Shown: positions 17,205 to 26,938, counted from the stretch's first letter. The stretch is DNA of 33,503 nt from Acidobacteriaceae bacterium (GCA_025361625.1 JANYKL010000180.1:1-33503), one strand, 5' to 3'. Made by a program: numbers and translations. The notes: generated from the sequence alone by a model not told the origin.

Positions 17205-17600
17205 TTAGTTGGGAGACTGCTTTCCACCTTCTGGCACCGCGTTTTTCTTTGGGCCGTTGGCTGTGAGCCGGTCTTGAATCTTGTCATAGGTCGCTTGCGG
17301 CAGAATCTTCTTCTTCAAAATGTCTTCCTTCTTACTGAACGGGCGCCCGTCGATGATGTTTTGGGCATAGTCGGGGCCGACTCCAGGAAGCGCCGCCAGT
17401 TCCTTCTTTGTGGCGATATTCAGATCGACCGGCTGGCCCTTCGCCGCCGCCGTGTCTTTTTTTTCTTTGCTCGACATCTTGTGGGTCGCGGCTGGGTAGG
17501 TACTCTGCGTGCCGAGCGGCGGTGTCGATTGCTGGTCTTGGGCGAATGTAAGGGGGACAAAAAGAATGATTCCTACGAAAACTGCAGAAATAGATTTCAT
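17205..17600 (-). CDS. Secreted helix-hairpin-helix protein (ComEA-like)
   Basis: The 131-residue product has a signal peptide (about 1-20, cleavage likely after TFA). A hydrophilic linker follows, then a helix-hairpin-helix pair over about 58-112 (DLNIATKKELAALPGVGPDY, FSKKEDILKKKILPQATYDK). This layout resembles the DNA-binding part of the competence protein ComEA, though the protein is short and has no obvious membrane anchor after cleavage. A strong Shine-Dalgarno AAGGAGATG precedes the ATG. It lies about 145 bases downstream of ftsW on the same strand, where murG would be expected in a complete dcw cluster. DNA binding in the periplasm is inferred from the fold only. Confidence 0.8.
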   Translation of the reverse strand: MKSISAVFVGIILFVPLTFAQDQQSTPPLGTQSTYPAATHKMSSKEKKDTAAAKGQPVDLNIATKKELAALPGVGPDYAQNIIDGRPFSKKEDILKKKILPQATYDKIQDRLTANGPKKNAVPEGGKQSPN

Positions 17601-17746
17601 GGATACGCATCTCCTTCGGTTCGTCCCGCTTGGATGCCCGGAGGTGCCCTAGAGGTTTCCACGGCTTACCGATCTGTCGCGGCAGGTGAAGTTCGCAGGC
17701 CGAGCGGTGGCCTCATCCTGCCTGAATCTGCTTCATCAGATCGAGG

Positions 17747-18838
17747 TTATTCCGCCTGCTTGGTGATATTCAGCAGCACGCCCACGCACATTAGGGTCAC
17801 AAACAACGAAGATCCGCCATAGGAAACAAAGGGCAGAGGAATGCCCTTGGTAGGCATCAGCCCAAGCACGACGCTGATATTGATAAACGCCTGCAACACA
17901 ATCATTGCAGTGATCCCAACTGCCAGGAAGCGGCCAAAATTATCCTGGGTACGCAAGGCCGCGCGAGTGCCCCTCCACAAGAAAATACCGAACAACGCCA
18001 CGACCACGAGGGCCCCCATCAATCCCAATTCTTCGGCGGTCACGGCGAAGATGAAATCAGTATGCGGCTCGGGGAGATAAAAAAGCTTTTGCTTACCTTC
18101 CATCAGTCCGAGCCCTGTCACTCCGCCGGTTGCGACGGCAATCAAGGACTGAATGATGTGAAAGCCAAAACCCTTGGGATCGGCGTAGGGATTCAGAAAC
18201 GCAAGAATTCGGTCGCGCCGGTACGACACGTGGAAAATCAAAAAATAGAGCGGCACAATGGATGCAATCAAGGCATAGCCGAAATAGCGAACGCGGATTC
18301 CGGCAACAAAAAGAATGCAGGCGGTAATGCCGGCGCAGGCGATCGCTGTACCAAGGTCGGGCTGAAAGACGATGAGCGCGAGAAAGACGGCAGTGGGGAC
18401 GATGGCGGGAATCATCGTGTTTCGCCAGTCCGCAATGGCCTCAATCTTGTCGTGCAAAAACCATGCAAGAAAAAGGATGAGGGCGGGCTTCGCCATCTCG
18501 GAAGGCTGAAGCGAGACAGGGCCAAGGTGAAACCAGCGATGCGTTCCGTGCGCGCGATCGAGGAAAAACACGGATACAAGAAGTAGCGTGGTCACGCCGA
18601 GGCTGGTGAAAACCAGCGCTGGATGCTGGAGGCGCTTGTAGTCGACCTTCATGGCGATGACCATCGCAATAAGACCCGCCACTGCCCATACAAGTTGCTT
18701 CAGCAGGAATTCGTAAGCCGATCCAAAGCGCTCTTTGGCCATAACGGCGGAAGCACTGAAGATCATCACCAGTCCAATGAAGACGAGCACGGTCGTGACG
18801 GTAAACATCCAACGATCGACGCTGACACGCTTGGCCAT
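17747..18838 (-). CDS. ftsW: Lipid II polymerase / division protein FtsW
   Basis: FtsW is the SEDS-family glycosyltransferase that polymerises septal peptidoglycan together with FtsI. The 363-residue protein has about nine or ten membrane segments. Conserved motifs include FSASAV near the N-terminus, the HRWFHLGPVSLQPSEMAKPA loop, FQPDLGTA, PEPHTDFIFAVTAEELG, and the late GLMPTKGIPLPFVSYGGSS. All hallmark SEDS motifs are present. It is the last cell-wall gene of this block. A gap of 123 bases separates it from murD, and no murG follows in the window. Confidence 0.95.
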   Translation of the reverse strand: MAKRVSVDRWMFTVTTVLVFIGLVMIFSASAVMAKERFGSAYEFLLKQLVWAVAGLIAMVIAMKVDYKRLQHPALVFTSLGVTTLLLVSVFFLDRAHGTHRWFHLGPVSLQPSEMAKPALILFLAWFLHDKIEAIADWRNTMIPAIVPTAVFLALIVFQPDLGTAIACAGITACILFVAGIRVRYFGYALIASIVPLYFLIFHVSYRRDRILAFLNPYADPKGFGFHIIQSLIAVATGGVTGLGLMEGKQKLFYLPEPHTDFIFAVTAEELGLMGALVVVALFGIFLWRGTRAALRTQDNFGRFLAVGITAMIVLQAFINISVVLGLMPTKGIPLPFVSYGGSSLFVTLMCVGVLLNITKQAE

Positions 18839-18961
18839 GGAAGGTTCATTTCACCACGCAAACTGCCGAGGGCGGGAGAACTTTCGCAGGAGAAAGCCCG
18901 GGCTGGATAACTTACTTGGTTCGGGTGTACCGATAAAGATAGAGGGTGCAAGTGAGGGTTG

Positions 18962-20326
18962 CTAGGTAGATCTTGCCATCGCCAATGAATGCACAAGTTC
19001 TTTGAACACGCGTCCGCGATGCTCGTAGCTCTGGAACTGATCGAAACTGGCACACGCCGGGGCCAACAATACAACATCGTCGGTGACGGCCACGGAGGAG
19101 GCATGATGGACCGCCTTTTCTAAGGTCTCCGCGTGATCAATCTCAACGATATCTCTTAATTGCGACCCAATTTTCTCCGCCGCCGCTCCGATTGTGTAGA
19201 CCTTTTTGACTCGCGACCGCAACAAATCGCCGAGCATAGCGTAGTCACTGCCTTTATCTTTGCCGCCAAGAATCAGGTGGACATTCGATGGGAAGGACTC
19301 CAGAGCCTTTATAGTTGCGTCGACGTTCGTCGCCTTCGAGTCGTTGTAGTAATCGACGCCATTAACGCGAGCGACAAATTCGAGGCGATGCTCGACCGCT
19401 TTGAAATTCTGGATGGCCTTGCGGATCTGTTCAGGCTGGCAGCCGACGATCATTCCGATGGCAACCGCAGCCATGACATTCTCTTGATTGTGCACGCCCT
19501 TCAGCGGTATCTCGGACAATGGCATAATCTGGCGCTCGCTATTTCCGTCGCGATAATAAATACGCGACTCGCGAACCAGGGCGCCCTTCTCGACCGCCGT
19601 CTTCCGGCTAAACAGGATCACTTGCGCCTTGGTGCGAGACGAAAGCGACTTGGCGGCTGCGTCGTCTGCATTGAGGATTGAAAAATCGTCAGCGTGCTGA
19701 TTTTCGAAAATTCTTGCTTTGACGTTGACGTAATTCTCAAACGTCTTATGCCGGTCAAGATGATCTGGCGTGATGTTCAGTACCACGGCGATGCGAGGAC
19801 GAAAATCAACGATTGTCTCTAACTGGAAACTCGATACTTCGAGCACCGTCCAGGTCGCGGGGCCCGCCTGATCGACAAAGCTGACGGCGGGAGTGCCAAT
19901 ATTTCCTCCGACGAGGGTCGGGAAGTTACCCGCGGCAACAATTTCGCCTGCCAGCGTGGTAGTCGTGGTTTTGCCGTTCGCCCCGGTAATAGCCACGATC
20001 GAGCCGGACAAGAATTGGGCCGCAAGTTCGATCTCTCCCATCACCGATTCGCCCATCTTGCGCGCCTGAACCAGTTGCGGCGAGTCGACGGGAACGCCGG
20101 GGCTTACAACGATGAGGTCTTGTCCGCGAAATGTACGTTCGCCATGGCCTCCGGTTTCGACGGTGATGCCGTGATCGAGAAGAAGGAGGATTTCGTTGCG
20201 CAGTTCGGTTTCAGGTTTCGAGTCGGAAACGGTCACGCGTGCACCGCGTGATTTCAGGAAAAGGGCGGAGGCGACTCCGGACTTACCCAGGCCGACGACC
20301 AGCACGCGTTTGTTGTTGAGTTCCAT
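18962..20326 (-). CDS. murD: UDP-N-acetylmuramoyl-L-alanine--D-glutamate ligase
   Basis: MurD adds D-glutamate to UDP-MurNAc-L-Ala in the cytoplasm. The 454-residue length is typical. The N-terminal domain (about 1-95) holds the UDP-substrate with GLGKSGVASA. The central ATPase has the P-loop GANGKTT at 115-121 and the later NITPDHLDRH and NSKAT-type segments (DYYNDSKATN). The C-terminal domain carries LGGKDKGSDY. It starts 24 bases after mraY, within the same transcription unit. Confidence 0.96.
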   Translation of the reverse strand: MELNNKRVLVVGLGKSGVASALFLKSRGARVTVSDSKPETELRNEILLLLDHGITVETGGHGERTFRGQDLIVVSPGVPVDSPQLVQARKMGESVMGEIELAAQFLSGSIVAITGANGKTTTTTLAGEIVAAGNFPTLVGGNIGTPAVSFVDQAGPATWTVLEVSSFQLETIVDFRPRIAVVLNITPDHLDRHKTFENYVNVKARIFENQHADDFSILNADDAAAKSLSSRTKAQVILFSRKTAVEKGALVRESRIYYRDGNSERQIMPLSEIPLKGVHNQENVMAAVAIGMIVGCQPEQIRKAIQNFKAVEHRLEFVARVNGVDYYNDSKATNVDATIKALESFPSNVHLILGGKDKGSDYAMLGDLLRSRVKKVYTIGAAAEKIGSQLRDIVEIDHAETLEKAVHHASSVAVTDDVVLLAPACASFDQFQSYEHRGRVFKELVHSLAMARST

Positions 20327-20350
20327 GAACGATGGTTGACAGAAAAGTTT

Positions 20351-21484
20351 TTATCTTAGCTTCAGCGTAGTCAAGGCAAACAGCGCGAACACCAATGATG
20401 CGATCCAAAAGCGCACGATCACTTTCGATTCAGACCAACCAAGAAGTTCGAAATGATGATGGATAGGTGCCATCTTGAAGATGCGTTTTTTTCGCAGCTT
20501 GTAAGAGCCGACCTGCAAGATCACCGACAGGGCTTCGATCACGAACACGCCGCCGATAAAAGGGAGGAGCAATTCCTGTTTGATCATGACCGCGACGGTT
20601 CCGATCGCTCCCCCCAGCGCCAGCGAACCAACGTCGCCCATGAAGACCTCCGCAGGGTGCGCGTTGTACCAGAGAAATCCGATGGACGAGCCCACCATCG
20701 CGCCACAAAAAATCGTAAGCTCGCCAATCTGCGGCATGCGCTGCAATTCAAGATAGGTGGCGAAAGTGGCGTGGCCGCTAAGATAAGTGAGGACGGCAAG
20801 CGCTCCTGCCGCAATTACCGTACAGCCGATAGCGAGGCCGTCGAGGCCATCAGTCAAATTGACGGCATTGCTCGATCCAACAATCACCAGCACGACGAAA
20901 GCAACAAAAGGCAGGAATGCCAATGGCCACAGGTGCGGATCGCCGAGCAGTCTCTGAATCACAAGATCAGGATGAATTTGCTTCACGAATGGCACCATCA
21001 GCCGGGTTGAATATTCCTGATGGTGCTCGAGCGCAATCAAGGCGATGGCGATTGCCACGCTGGCAGCGACCTGGTAGCCAAGTTTGGCGCGCGCGGTGAG
21101 CCCCAGGTTCCGGCGATGAACAACTTTCAGGTAATCATCGGTGAATCCGATCGCTGCGAAGGCGACCGTCGAGAAAACTGCGATCCATACAAAAGGATTG
21201 CTGAGATCGGCCCAGAGCAACGTCGGCACAAGAATAGAAATGGCAATCAGCAAGCCGCCCATGGTTGGAGTGCCTGCTTTTTTCTGGTGGGCCTGCGGCC
21301 CTTCCTCCCGAATGTACTGGCTAATCTGAAATTCTCGCAGCCTTCGAATGACGATGGGGCCGACGATCAGTCCGGTGAAAAGCGCTGTCAGGCTGGCAAA
21401 AGCGGTGCGAAACGTAAGGTAACGAAAAATGCGGAATGGCGGAAAGTAATGGAACAGTTTCAGATAGAGCAGCCAGTAGAGCAA
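20351..21484 (-). CDS. mraY: Phospho-N-acetylmuramoyl-pentapeptide transferase
   Basis: MraY transfers phospho-MurNAc-pentapeptide to undecaprenyl phosphate, forming lipid I in the inner membrane. The 377-residue protein has about ten membrane helices. Conserved loops are EGPQAHQKKAGTPTMGG (61-77), GFTDDYLK with D116/D117, NAVNLTDGLDGLA, GDVGSLALGG and MAPIHHHFELLGW. The start is TTG at 21484, supported by GGAGG 4 bases upstream and by the family's usual opening, LLYWLLY...FRYLTFRT. The length matches the family. It follows murF by 94 bases. Confidence 0.96.
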   Translation of the reverse strand: MLYWLLYLKLFHYFPPFRIFRYLTFRTAFASLTALFTGLIVGPIVIRRLREFQISQYIREEGPQAHQKKAGTPTMGGLLIAISILVPTLLWADLSNPFVWIAVFSTVAFAAIGFTDDYLKVVHRRNLGLTARAKLGYQVAASVAIAIALIALEHHQEYSTRLMVPFVKQIHPDLVIQRLLGDPHLWPLAFLPFVAFVVLVIVGSSNAVNLTDGLDGLAIGCTVIAAGALAVLTYLSGHATFATYLELQRMPQIGELTIFCGAMVGSSIGFLWYNAHPAEVFMGDVGSLALGGAIGTVAVMIKQELLLPFIGGVFVIEALSVILQVGSYKLRKKRIFKMAPIHHHFELLGWSESKVIVRFWIASLVFALFALTTLKLR

Positions 21485-21578
21485 TCCGCCTCCGACAACC
21501 CGCTGGCAGCGCTTGGCTGTCAGGTCTCAGTGTTTTATTCTTACTGCGCAGCGTTTAATTTCTTGCGGCCTTAATTTC

Positions 21579-23009
21579 TTAACGTCCAGCGCTTTCAGCG
21601 TTGGCCCCCGCTACTTTGCGTTGCCAGCTCTCAAGAGCCTTTTCCAATTTCACGCCGCGAGACGCCTTGAGCAATACCACATCACCTTCCCGTGTTTCGT
21701 CTGCCAGCCAATCACCGGCTTCTTCCGGAGTCGCGACGAATTTCGCGTTCATTCCTGAGCTCTGTGCGGCTTTCACCATAGATTCTGCAAGACCTCGCAC
21801 TCCGAGCAAAAAGTCGAACTTGCCGCCTTCGTCCGCGCGCGTTTCCGCAAAGTGGCGACCGCACTCGCGATGGAGTTCTTCGCCGGTCGGACCGAGTTCC
21901 AGCATTTCTCCCGCTACGATGATTCGTCGTTTCGCTGCCATCGCTGCGAGCGCATCCGCCGCCGCAATCAGCGCCTTCGGACTTGAATTGTAGCAATCGT
22001 AGAGCACGGTGATGTTATTCACTTGAACCACCTGCCCGCGTTTATCGGCAGCGGCCAGCGAAGGCAGCGCGGCGGCAATCTCCGATGGAGTGATTCCGTG
22101 TTCAATGGAGATCGCCGCTGCCGCAAGTACGTTATAGACATTGTGTTTCCCAAGCAGCGGGCTTTGGACCGATTGACGGAGATTATTAGTAATCAGATCA
22201 AAGCGCGCACCTTCTGGACCAAGCAACATGATGTTCTCAGCGCGCACGTTGGCCTCTGGCCTCAGCCCATAGAACACGACTTTGCCTTTAAAATTTCGCC
22301 CGAATTGAGACACATATTCGTCGTCCGCGTTGAGCGCCGCAAGACCAGTGCCAGGAAGGGCTTCAATCAATTCATACTTGGCCCGAGCGATTCCGGCGAT
22401 CGAGTCAAAGCTTTCCAAATGCACGGGGGCGACGTTGGTGATGACGGCCTGATTCGGTAGCGCGATTTTGGCGAGCGCGGCAATCTCGCCGGCGTTCGAC
22501 ATTCCCATCTCAACAACAGCGACGTCATGCTCGGGCTCAAGAGTGAGCAAGCCTAGTGGAAGACCAAAGTGGTTATTGAAATTGCCTTTAGTGCTGTGCA
22601 CGCGGTACCTGATGGAAAGAAGATGCGAGAGCGCCTCTTTCGTAGTTGTCTTTCCCATCGACCCGGTAACGCCAATGGCCGTCTTTCCCCACTTTTTTCG
22701 CACCGCGGTCGCCAGCGTTTGCAGTGCAGCGAGGGTGTTGTCAACCACTAGCAACGGAGTGGCGTTCGAGTAGCGTTCCGTCTGGCTTTTCTCGACGACG
22801 GCGGCCAGCGCGCCCCTTTTTAGCGCCTGCTCAACGAAATCGTGGCCGTCAAGGCGCTCTCCCTTCACCGCAAAGAAAAGTTCTCCCGGACATACCGTAC
22901 GGGAATCGATCGAGTATCCATGGGCTGAGACGCTGTTGTCTGCCAGGCTGGCAACCGACGGAGTTGTCGCGGCGATGAACTCGGCTATGCGGGACAGCTT
23001 AAGCTTCAT
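21579..23009 (-). CDS. murF: UDP-MurNAc-tripeptide--D-alanyl-D-alanine ligase
   Basis: MurF adds D-Ala-D-Ala to the UDP-MurNAc-tripeptide. From ATG 23009 the product has 476 residues: an N-terminal substrate domain (about 1-95), a central ATPase with P-loop GSMGKTT at 116-122, the KGNFNNHFGLPLGLL segment typical of MurF, and a C-terminal domain with DCYNSSP and GEMLELG. The ATG overlaps the murE TGA (ATGA), which fixes the start. An in-frame start at 23051 would run 46 bases into murE and adds an unconserved segment, so I rejected it. Confidence 0.96.
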   Translation of the reverse strand: MKLKLSRIAEFIAATTPSVASLADNSVSAHGYSIDSRTVCPGELFFAVKGERLDGHDFVEQALKRGALAAVVEKSQTERYSNATPLLVVDNTLAALQTLATAVRKKWGKTAIGVTGSMGKTTTKEALSHLLSIRYRVHSTKGNFNNHFGLPLGLLTLEPEHDVAVVEMGMSNAGEIAALAKIALPNQAVITNVAPVHLESFDSIAGIARAKYELIEALPGTGLAALNADDEYVSQFGRNFKGKVVFYGLRPEANVRAENIMLLGPEGARFDLITNNLRQSVQSPLLGKHNVYNVLAAAAISIEHGITPSEIAAALPSLAAADKRGQVVQVNNITVLYDCYNSSPKALIAAADALAAMAAKRRIIVAGEMLELGPTGEELHRECGRHFAETRADEGGKFDFLLGVRGLAESMVKAAQSSGMNAKFVATPEEAGDWLADETREGDVVLLKASRGVKLEKALESWQRKVAGANAESAGR

Positions 23010-24535
23010 GACGTCTTCCCGGCAGAGCCGGATTTCGAGAAGCCTGCACAATCGAAACCGAGTTTTCTCAGCGCCTCCGTAGCCGCGGCAACGTCATCGA
23101 AGGGAACCTGCCCATCTTTGTTCATCTGCACCTTTTCGTGTCCTTTGCCGGCAACGAGCACAATGTCTCCAGGGGTAGCGCGGCTGAGTGCCAGCGCGAT
23201 TGCTTTGCGCCGGTCTGGTTCCATGGCATACTTTGCGCCCGACTTCTGCAATCCCACAAGCGCATCGTTGATGATGGCCAGCGGATCTTCTGATCGTGGG
23301 TTGTCGGAAGTAAGAACAACAAAATCACTGCCTCTTCCCGCAGCTTCTCCCATTAATGGACGCTTGGCGCGATCGCGATCTCCGCCGCATCCAAAGAGCG
23401 TAATCACTTTCCCCTTCAATCCAGAGCGGGCAACGAAGTCGCGTGCCAGGGCGGTTAAATTTCGCAGCGCGTCGTCGGTATGCGCATAATCGACGACCGT
23501 GGTAAAGGGCTGGCCGCAATCGACGCGCTCGAAGCGGCCGGGAACGCTCGCCAGTTGCGCCACGCCCTTGGCAATCTGATCGAGAGAGCATCCCCGCGCG
23601 AATGCGCCGGCACACGCCGCCAGCACGTTATAAATGTTGATGTAGCCAATCATGGAAGTCCACATCGGAACCTTGCCCGCCGGGGTCGCCATTTGAAAGC
23701 GGGTACCCCCGGAGGAAATTTCCACCGATTCCGCGTGAAAGTCTCCCAAGGTCAGACCGTAGGAAAATACCTTCGCACTCTTCTTGCGGCTTAGTTGCTC
23801 CAACTGGCGGCCATGTTCGTCATCCGTGTTTAGGACGGCCACTCGCGGCGCCTCGGTTCCGCACCCGTCGAAAAGCACTTTTTTAGATTGGAAATACTCA
23901 TCCATCGTTCCGTGATAGTCGAGATGGTCCCGGCTGAGATTCGTGAACACGGCGACATCGAATGGAACAGCGAAAACACGCTGCTGATCGAGGGCATGTG
24001 ACGACACTTCCATGACGCATTCGGTGACTCCAACGCTCAGCGCTTCGGCTAGAAGCCGGTTCAATTCCAATGACTCCGGAGTCGTATGGGGCGACGGAAG
24101 AACCTTGCCCGCGATGTGATATTCGATGGTGCCTACCAGGGCCGTTTTGCGGCCTGCGGCGTTAAGAATTGCTTCCAGCAGAAACGTAGTGGTGCTCTTG
24201 CCATTGGTTCCGGTGATTCCGGTGATTGAAATTCGTTCGGCCGGGCGCTTGTAGAAATTTGCGCTAATGTTGGCGAGAGCTCGACGGCCGTGCACGACCT
24301 GGGCCCAGGCAATCCCAGCGCGCGGCCTCTCTTCTCCTGAATCTGTGACGACCGCAACCGCTCCCGAAGCAATGGCCTGATCAATAAAACGATTGCCATC
24401 GCTCGTCTCGCCCTTTATGGCGACGAAAACGGTGGCAGGACGCACTCGTCGAGAATCGTATTCCACTCCATCAATAGGCGGATTGCCGCTTTGTGATAAG
24501 ACCTCGGCGCCTTGCAGGAGCTGCTGGAAAGTCAT
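23006..24535 (-). CDS. murE: UDP-MurNAc-L-Ala-D-Glu--2,6-diaminopimelate ligase
   Basis: MurE adds the third residue of the stem peptide. The 509-residue protein has the P-loop GTNGKST (109-115), HTTPESLE, the carbamylated-lysine region (YFQSKK, about 214-219), and the specificity motif DNPR at 411-414 followed by SEDP. DNPR is the signature of the meso-diaminopimelate-adding enzymes, which indicates DAP-type, Gram-negative-style peptidoglycan. It is preceded by ftsI with a 40-base gap and overlaps murF at its stop. Confidence 0.96.
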   Translation of the reverse strand: MTFQQLLQGAEVLSQSGNPPIDGVEYDSRRVRPATVFVAIKGETSDGNRFIDQAIASGAVAVVTDSGEERPRAGIAWAQVVHGRRALANISANFYKRPAERISITGITGTNGKSTTTFLLEAILNAAGRKTALVGTIEYHIAGKVLPSPHTTPESLELNRLLAEALSVGVTECVMEVSSHALDQQRVFAVPFDVAVFTNLSRDHLDYHGTMDEYFQSKKVLFDGCGTEAPRVAVLNTDDEHGRQLEQLSRKKSAKVFSYGLTLGDFHAESVEISSGGTRFQMATPAGKVPMWTSMIGYINIYNVLAACAGAFARGCSLDQIAKGVAQLASVPGRFERVDCGQPFTTVVDYAHTDDALRNLTALARDFVARSGLKGKVITLFGCGGDRDRAKRPLMGEAAGRGSDFVVLTSDNPRSEDPLAIINDALVGLQKSGAKYAMEPDRRKAIALALSRATPGDIVLVAGKGHEKVQMNKDGQVPFDDVAAATEALRKLGFDCAGFSKSGSAGKTS

Positions 24536-24575
24536 TGATTTGATTATAGCTAGGGCGGTTTCGGGGACGAAATGA

Positions 24576-26792
24576 CTACCGCCCGAAGTGAACTATGATC
24601 CTCGAGCCTGCGGCAACATGCGCGCCTGGTTGGGGCATCTGGTCGCGGGCGACGCCGCTGCCAACGGCGTCAAGATCTAAACCTGCATCTTGCGCGGCTT
24701 CGATAGCGATTCGCAGATTCTTTCCTAAGAAGGATGGCACCTCGATCCCTCCTTCTTGAACATCAAGTACGACGGTTCCACTCGACGGCAGCTTTTGCGT
24801 GGTCGGATTATTGGACGCCGGCACTGAAGCGGCCGGACTTGAAGACAGGTGATTCCCGGATGTCGCCCCTGAAGTTGACTCCGCCTTCGCCTCCGATGCG
24901 CGCTCGCGAGAGAGTATGGCCGCGGGAATGATCGCCTCCGCGATGGGGCTCGGCTTAGGGGTCTCGACGGGAGGCAGAGGCACCGTGGTCGCCGCCTCCG
25001 CCATATCGAGCGTCGAGCCGAGGCGATCCGGAGAACCTTCGTCCAGACTCGATTCCGAAACCGTGCGGCTTGCCATCAAAGTTTGCTGGCTGGTCGCGAA
25101 CTGGACATCATGCGGGACGTGCAAATATTCGAGAGATTGCTGCATGATTCGCTGGAAAACCGGCGCGGATACCTGGCCACCTTGATGTAGCCCAACCGCG
25201 GAATCGAGAATCACGACGACTGCAAGCTGCGGATCGTTGATCGGGGCAAATCCGGCAAACGACGCGACGTATTTTGTCTTTGAATACGCGTGCGTGTTGG
25301 GATCGACTTTTTGCGCTGTTCCCGTCTTGCCTGCGGAGCTATACCCTTCAAGCACAGCCTTTCGTCCCGTGCCATGAAGCACGACCCCTTGCAGCATCTG
25401 GCGCATTTGCGCCGCGGTCAGTGACGAGATGACGCGCTTTCCTTCCGCGGGTTGAAAGGCTATCGTCTGCGGCGTGCTCTGTGGGGCGATTGTTCCGGCA
25501 ATGATTCGCGGAGGTACGTGCACTCCGTCGTTGGCGATGGTCGAGATGAGAGACGCGAGTTGCACCGGAGAGATGCCGATCTCCTGACCCATGGAGATTG
25601 CGCCAATCGACACTTTTGACCATCGCTCGACCGGCTTCGTCAGGCCGCGCGTTTCGCTGGGCAGTTCGATTCCCGTCGCTTGCCCGAACCCGAAGGCGCG
25701 AATGTATTTATAGAGGCGGTCGTCGCCGAGGCGTAGCGCAACTTTGATCGCCCCCACGTCACTCGACTCGGCAAGAATGTCGGCAACGGAGAGCAAACCG
25801 TGCGGCTTGCTATCGCGGATGCGCATGCCGTTGATGACGATTGATCCCATCTGGCAATCGAACATTTCATCGGGGCGCGTGATCTTTTCTTCGAGGCCGG
25901 CGGACAGCGTGACCATCTTGAAGGTCGAACCGGGCTCGTAGATGTTGCTTACGGCGCGATTTTGGAGCGCTTCGTTCTTTATTTCCTTGCGAATATTCGG
26001 GTTGAAAGTTGGGCGGTTGGAAAGCGCCAGAATCTCGCCGGTATGCGGATTCTCTACGATCACCGTGCCTGCAATGGCATGACTTTCTTGCATTCCGCGT
26101 TCAAGTTCGCGCTCGGCAATGTATTGAATGTTCTGGTCGATGGTGAGAACTACACTGTTGCCTGACTCGGGCTGCTTCTCAACGCTCGCAAACCAGTGCT
26201 TGCGGGCATCAACCGAGATCATCAGCTTGCCGGGTTTGCCGCGGAGTTGATCGTTAAATTGTCTTTCTAATCCGCTGAGGCCTTGATCATCGGTTCCGAC
26301 ATAACCTAGAACTTGCGCCGCCAGTTCGCGCTTCGGATAAAAACGCTTAGGCTCTTTCTGATAGTGAATACCTTGCAGATTCAACGTTCGAATTCTCTCA
26401 ATAGTTTCCGTGTCCGACTTACGCGCAACCCAGCAAAAAGTCTTGTGAGCGCGGCAGTCGGCGAGAACCACTCGTGGATCTTCTTTCGTGATGCGAGTGA
26501 TCAGGCTGACTGTATTCGGAAGGTCCGGGGTTTCCGACGGGACGATGAATGCGGAGTCGACTTGCACCGACATTGCGAGTTCGCGCCCGGCTCGGTCGAA
26601 GATTACTCCGCGCTTAGCGGAGAGATCGAAGCTGCGTTGCTGCTGGTGCTGGGCGCGGCGCTCAAAGTCTCCGTAGCAGAAGACCTGGAGATAGACGAGA
26701 CGGATGCAGATGACGAGGAGCCAAAAGCAGAGAAATCCAGCGAGGGTGTAAAGCCTGAATCGCGTTCTATTCGATGAGGTGTTTGTTGCCAC
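24576..26792 (-). CDS. ftsI: Septal penicillin-binding protein FtsI (class B PBP) with PASTA domain
   Basis: FtsI is the transpeptidase that cross-links septal peptidoglycan with FtsW. The 738-residue protein has a cytoplasmic N-tail, one membrane anchor (about 15-36), a PBP dimerisation domain (about 55-215) and a transpeptidase domain (about 235-555). The catalytic serine is S289 in STFK, and KTG is at 489-491. The second motif reads SSD (343-345) where SSN is usual. A Pro/Ser/Ala-rich linker (about 575-675) leads to a single PASTA domain (about 682-738: EVPSFLGKN...), a peptidoglycan or muropeptide-sensing module common in Gram-positive PBPs. The start ATG follows a gap holding two hairpins. 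Confidence 0.95.
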   Translation of the reverse strand: MATNTSSNRTRFRLYTLAGFLCFWLLVICIRLVYLQVFCYGDFERRAQHQQQRSFDLSAKRGVIFDRAGRELAMSVQVDSAFIVPSETPDLPNTVSLITRITKEDPRVVLADCRAHKTFCWVARKSDTETIERIRTLNLQGIHYQKEPKRFYPKRELAAQVLGYVGTDDQGLSGLERQFNDQLRGKPGKLMISVDARKHWFASVEKQPESGNSVVLTIDQNIQYIAERELERGMQESHAIAGTVIVENPHTGEILALSNRPTFNPNIRKEIKNEALQNRAVSNIYEPGSTFKMVTLSAGLEEKITRPDEMFDCQMGSIVINGMRIRDSKPHGLLSVADILAESSDVGAIKVALRLGDDRLYKYIRAFGFGQATGIELPSETRGLTKPVERWSKVSIGAISMGQEIGISPVQLASLISTIANDGVHVPPRIIAGTIAPQSTPQTIAFQPAEGKRVISSLTAAQMRQMLQGVVLHGTGRKAVLEGYSSAGKTGTAQKVDPNTHAYSKTKYVASFAGFAPINDPQLAVVVILDSAVGLHQGGQVSAPVFQRIMQQSLEYLHVPHDVQFATSQQTLMASRTVSESSLDEGSPDRLGSTLDMAEAATTVPLPPVETPKPSPIAEAIIPAAILSRERASEAKAESTSGATSGNHLSSSPAASVPASNNPTTQKLPSSGTVVLDVQEGGIEVPSFLGKNLRIAIEAAQDAGLDLDAVGSGVARDQMPQPGAHVAAGSRIIVHFGR

Positions 26793-26813
26793 TTCCGGTC
26801 CTTAGAAAGATCG

Positions 26814-26838
26814 GGCGGCTCCGGAGTGAAGAGCCGCC
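26814..26838. other. Perfect 8-bp hairpin in ftsL-ftsI gap
   Basis: GGCGGCTC (26814-26821) and GAGCCGCC (26831-26838) form a perfect 8-bp stem with a 9-base loop just before the ftsI start. No T-run follows on the minus strand, so this is more likely a transcript structure than an intrinsic terminator. Confidence 0.55.
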
Positions 26839-26916
26839 GCATTTGAATCAAATATTTCGCCGACAAGACTCGGGGCAAAGAACCTTGTGCAACCAACCTC
26901 TGTGCCCTTTAGGCGC

Positions 26917-26938
26917 GGCGGAATGGGGGCGTTCCGCC
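26917..26938. other. Perfect 7-bp hairpin after ftsL
   Basis: GGCGGAA (26917-26923) and TTCCGCC (26932-26938) form a perfect 7-bp stem with an 8-base C/G-rich loop about 10 bases past the ftsL stop. Together with the hairpin at 26814-26838 it fills much of the 156-base ftsL-ftsI gap. Confidence 0.55.
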
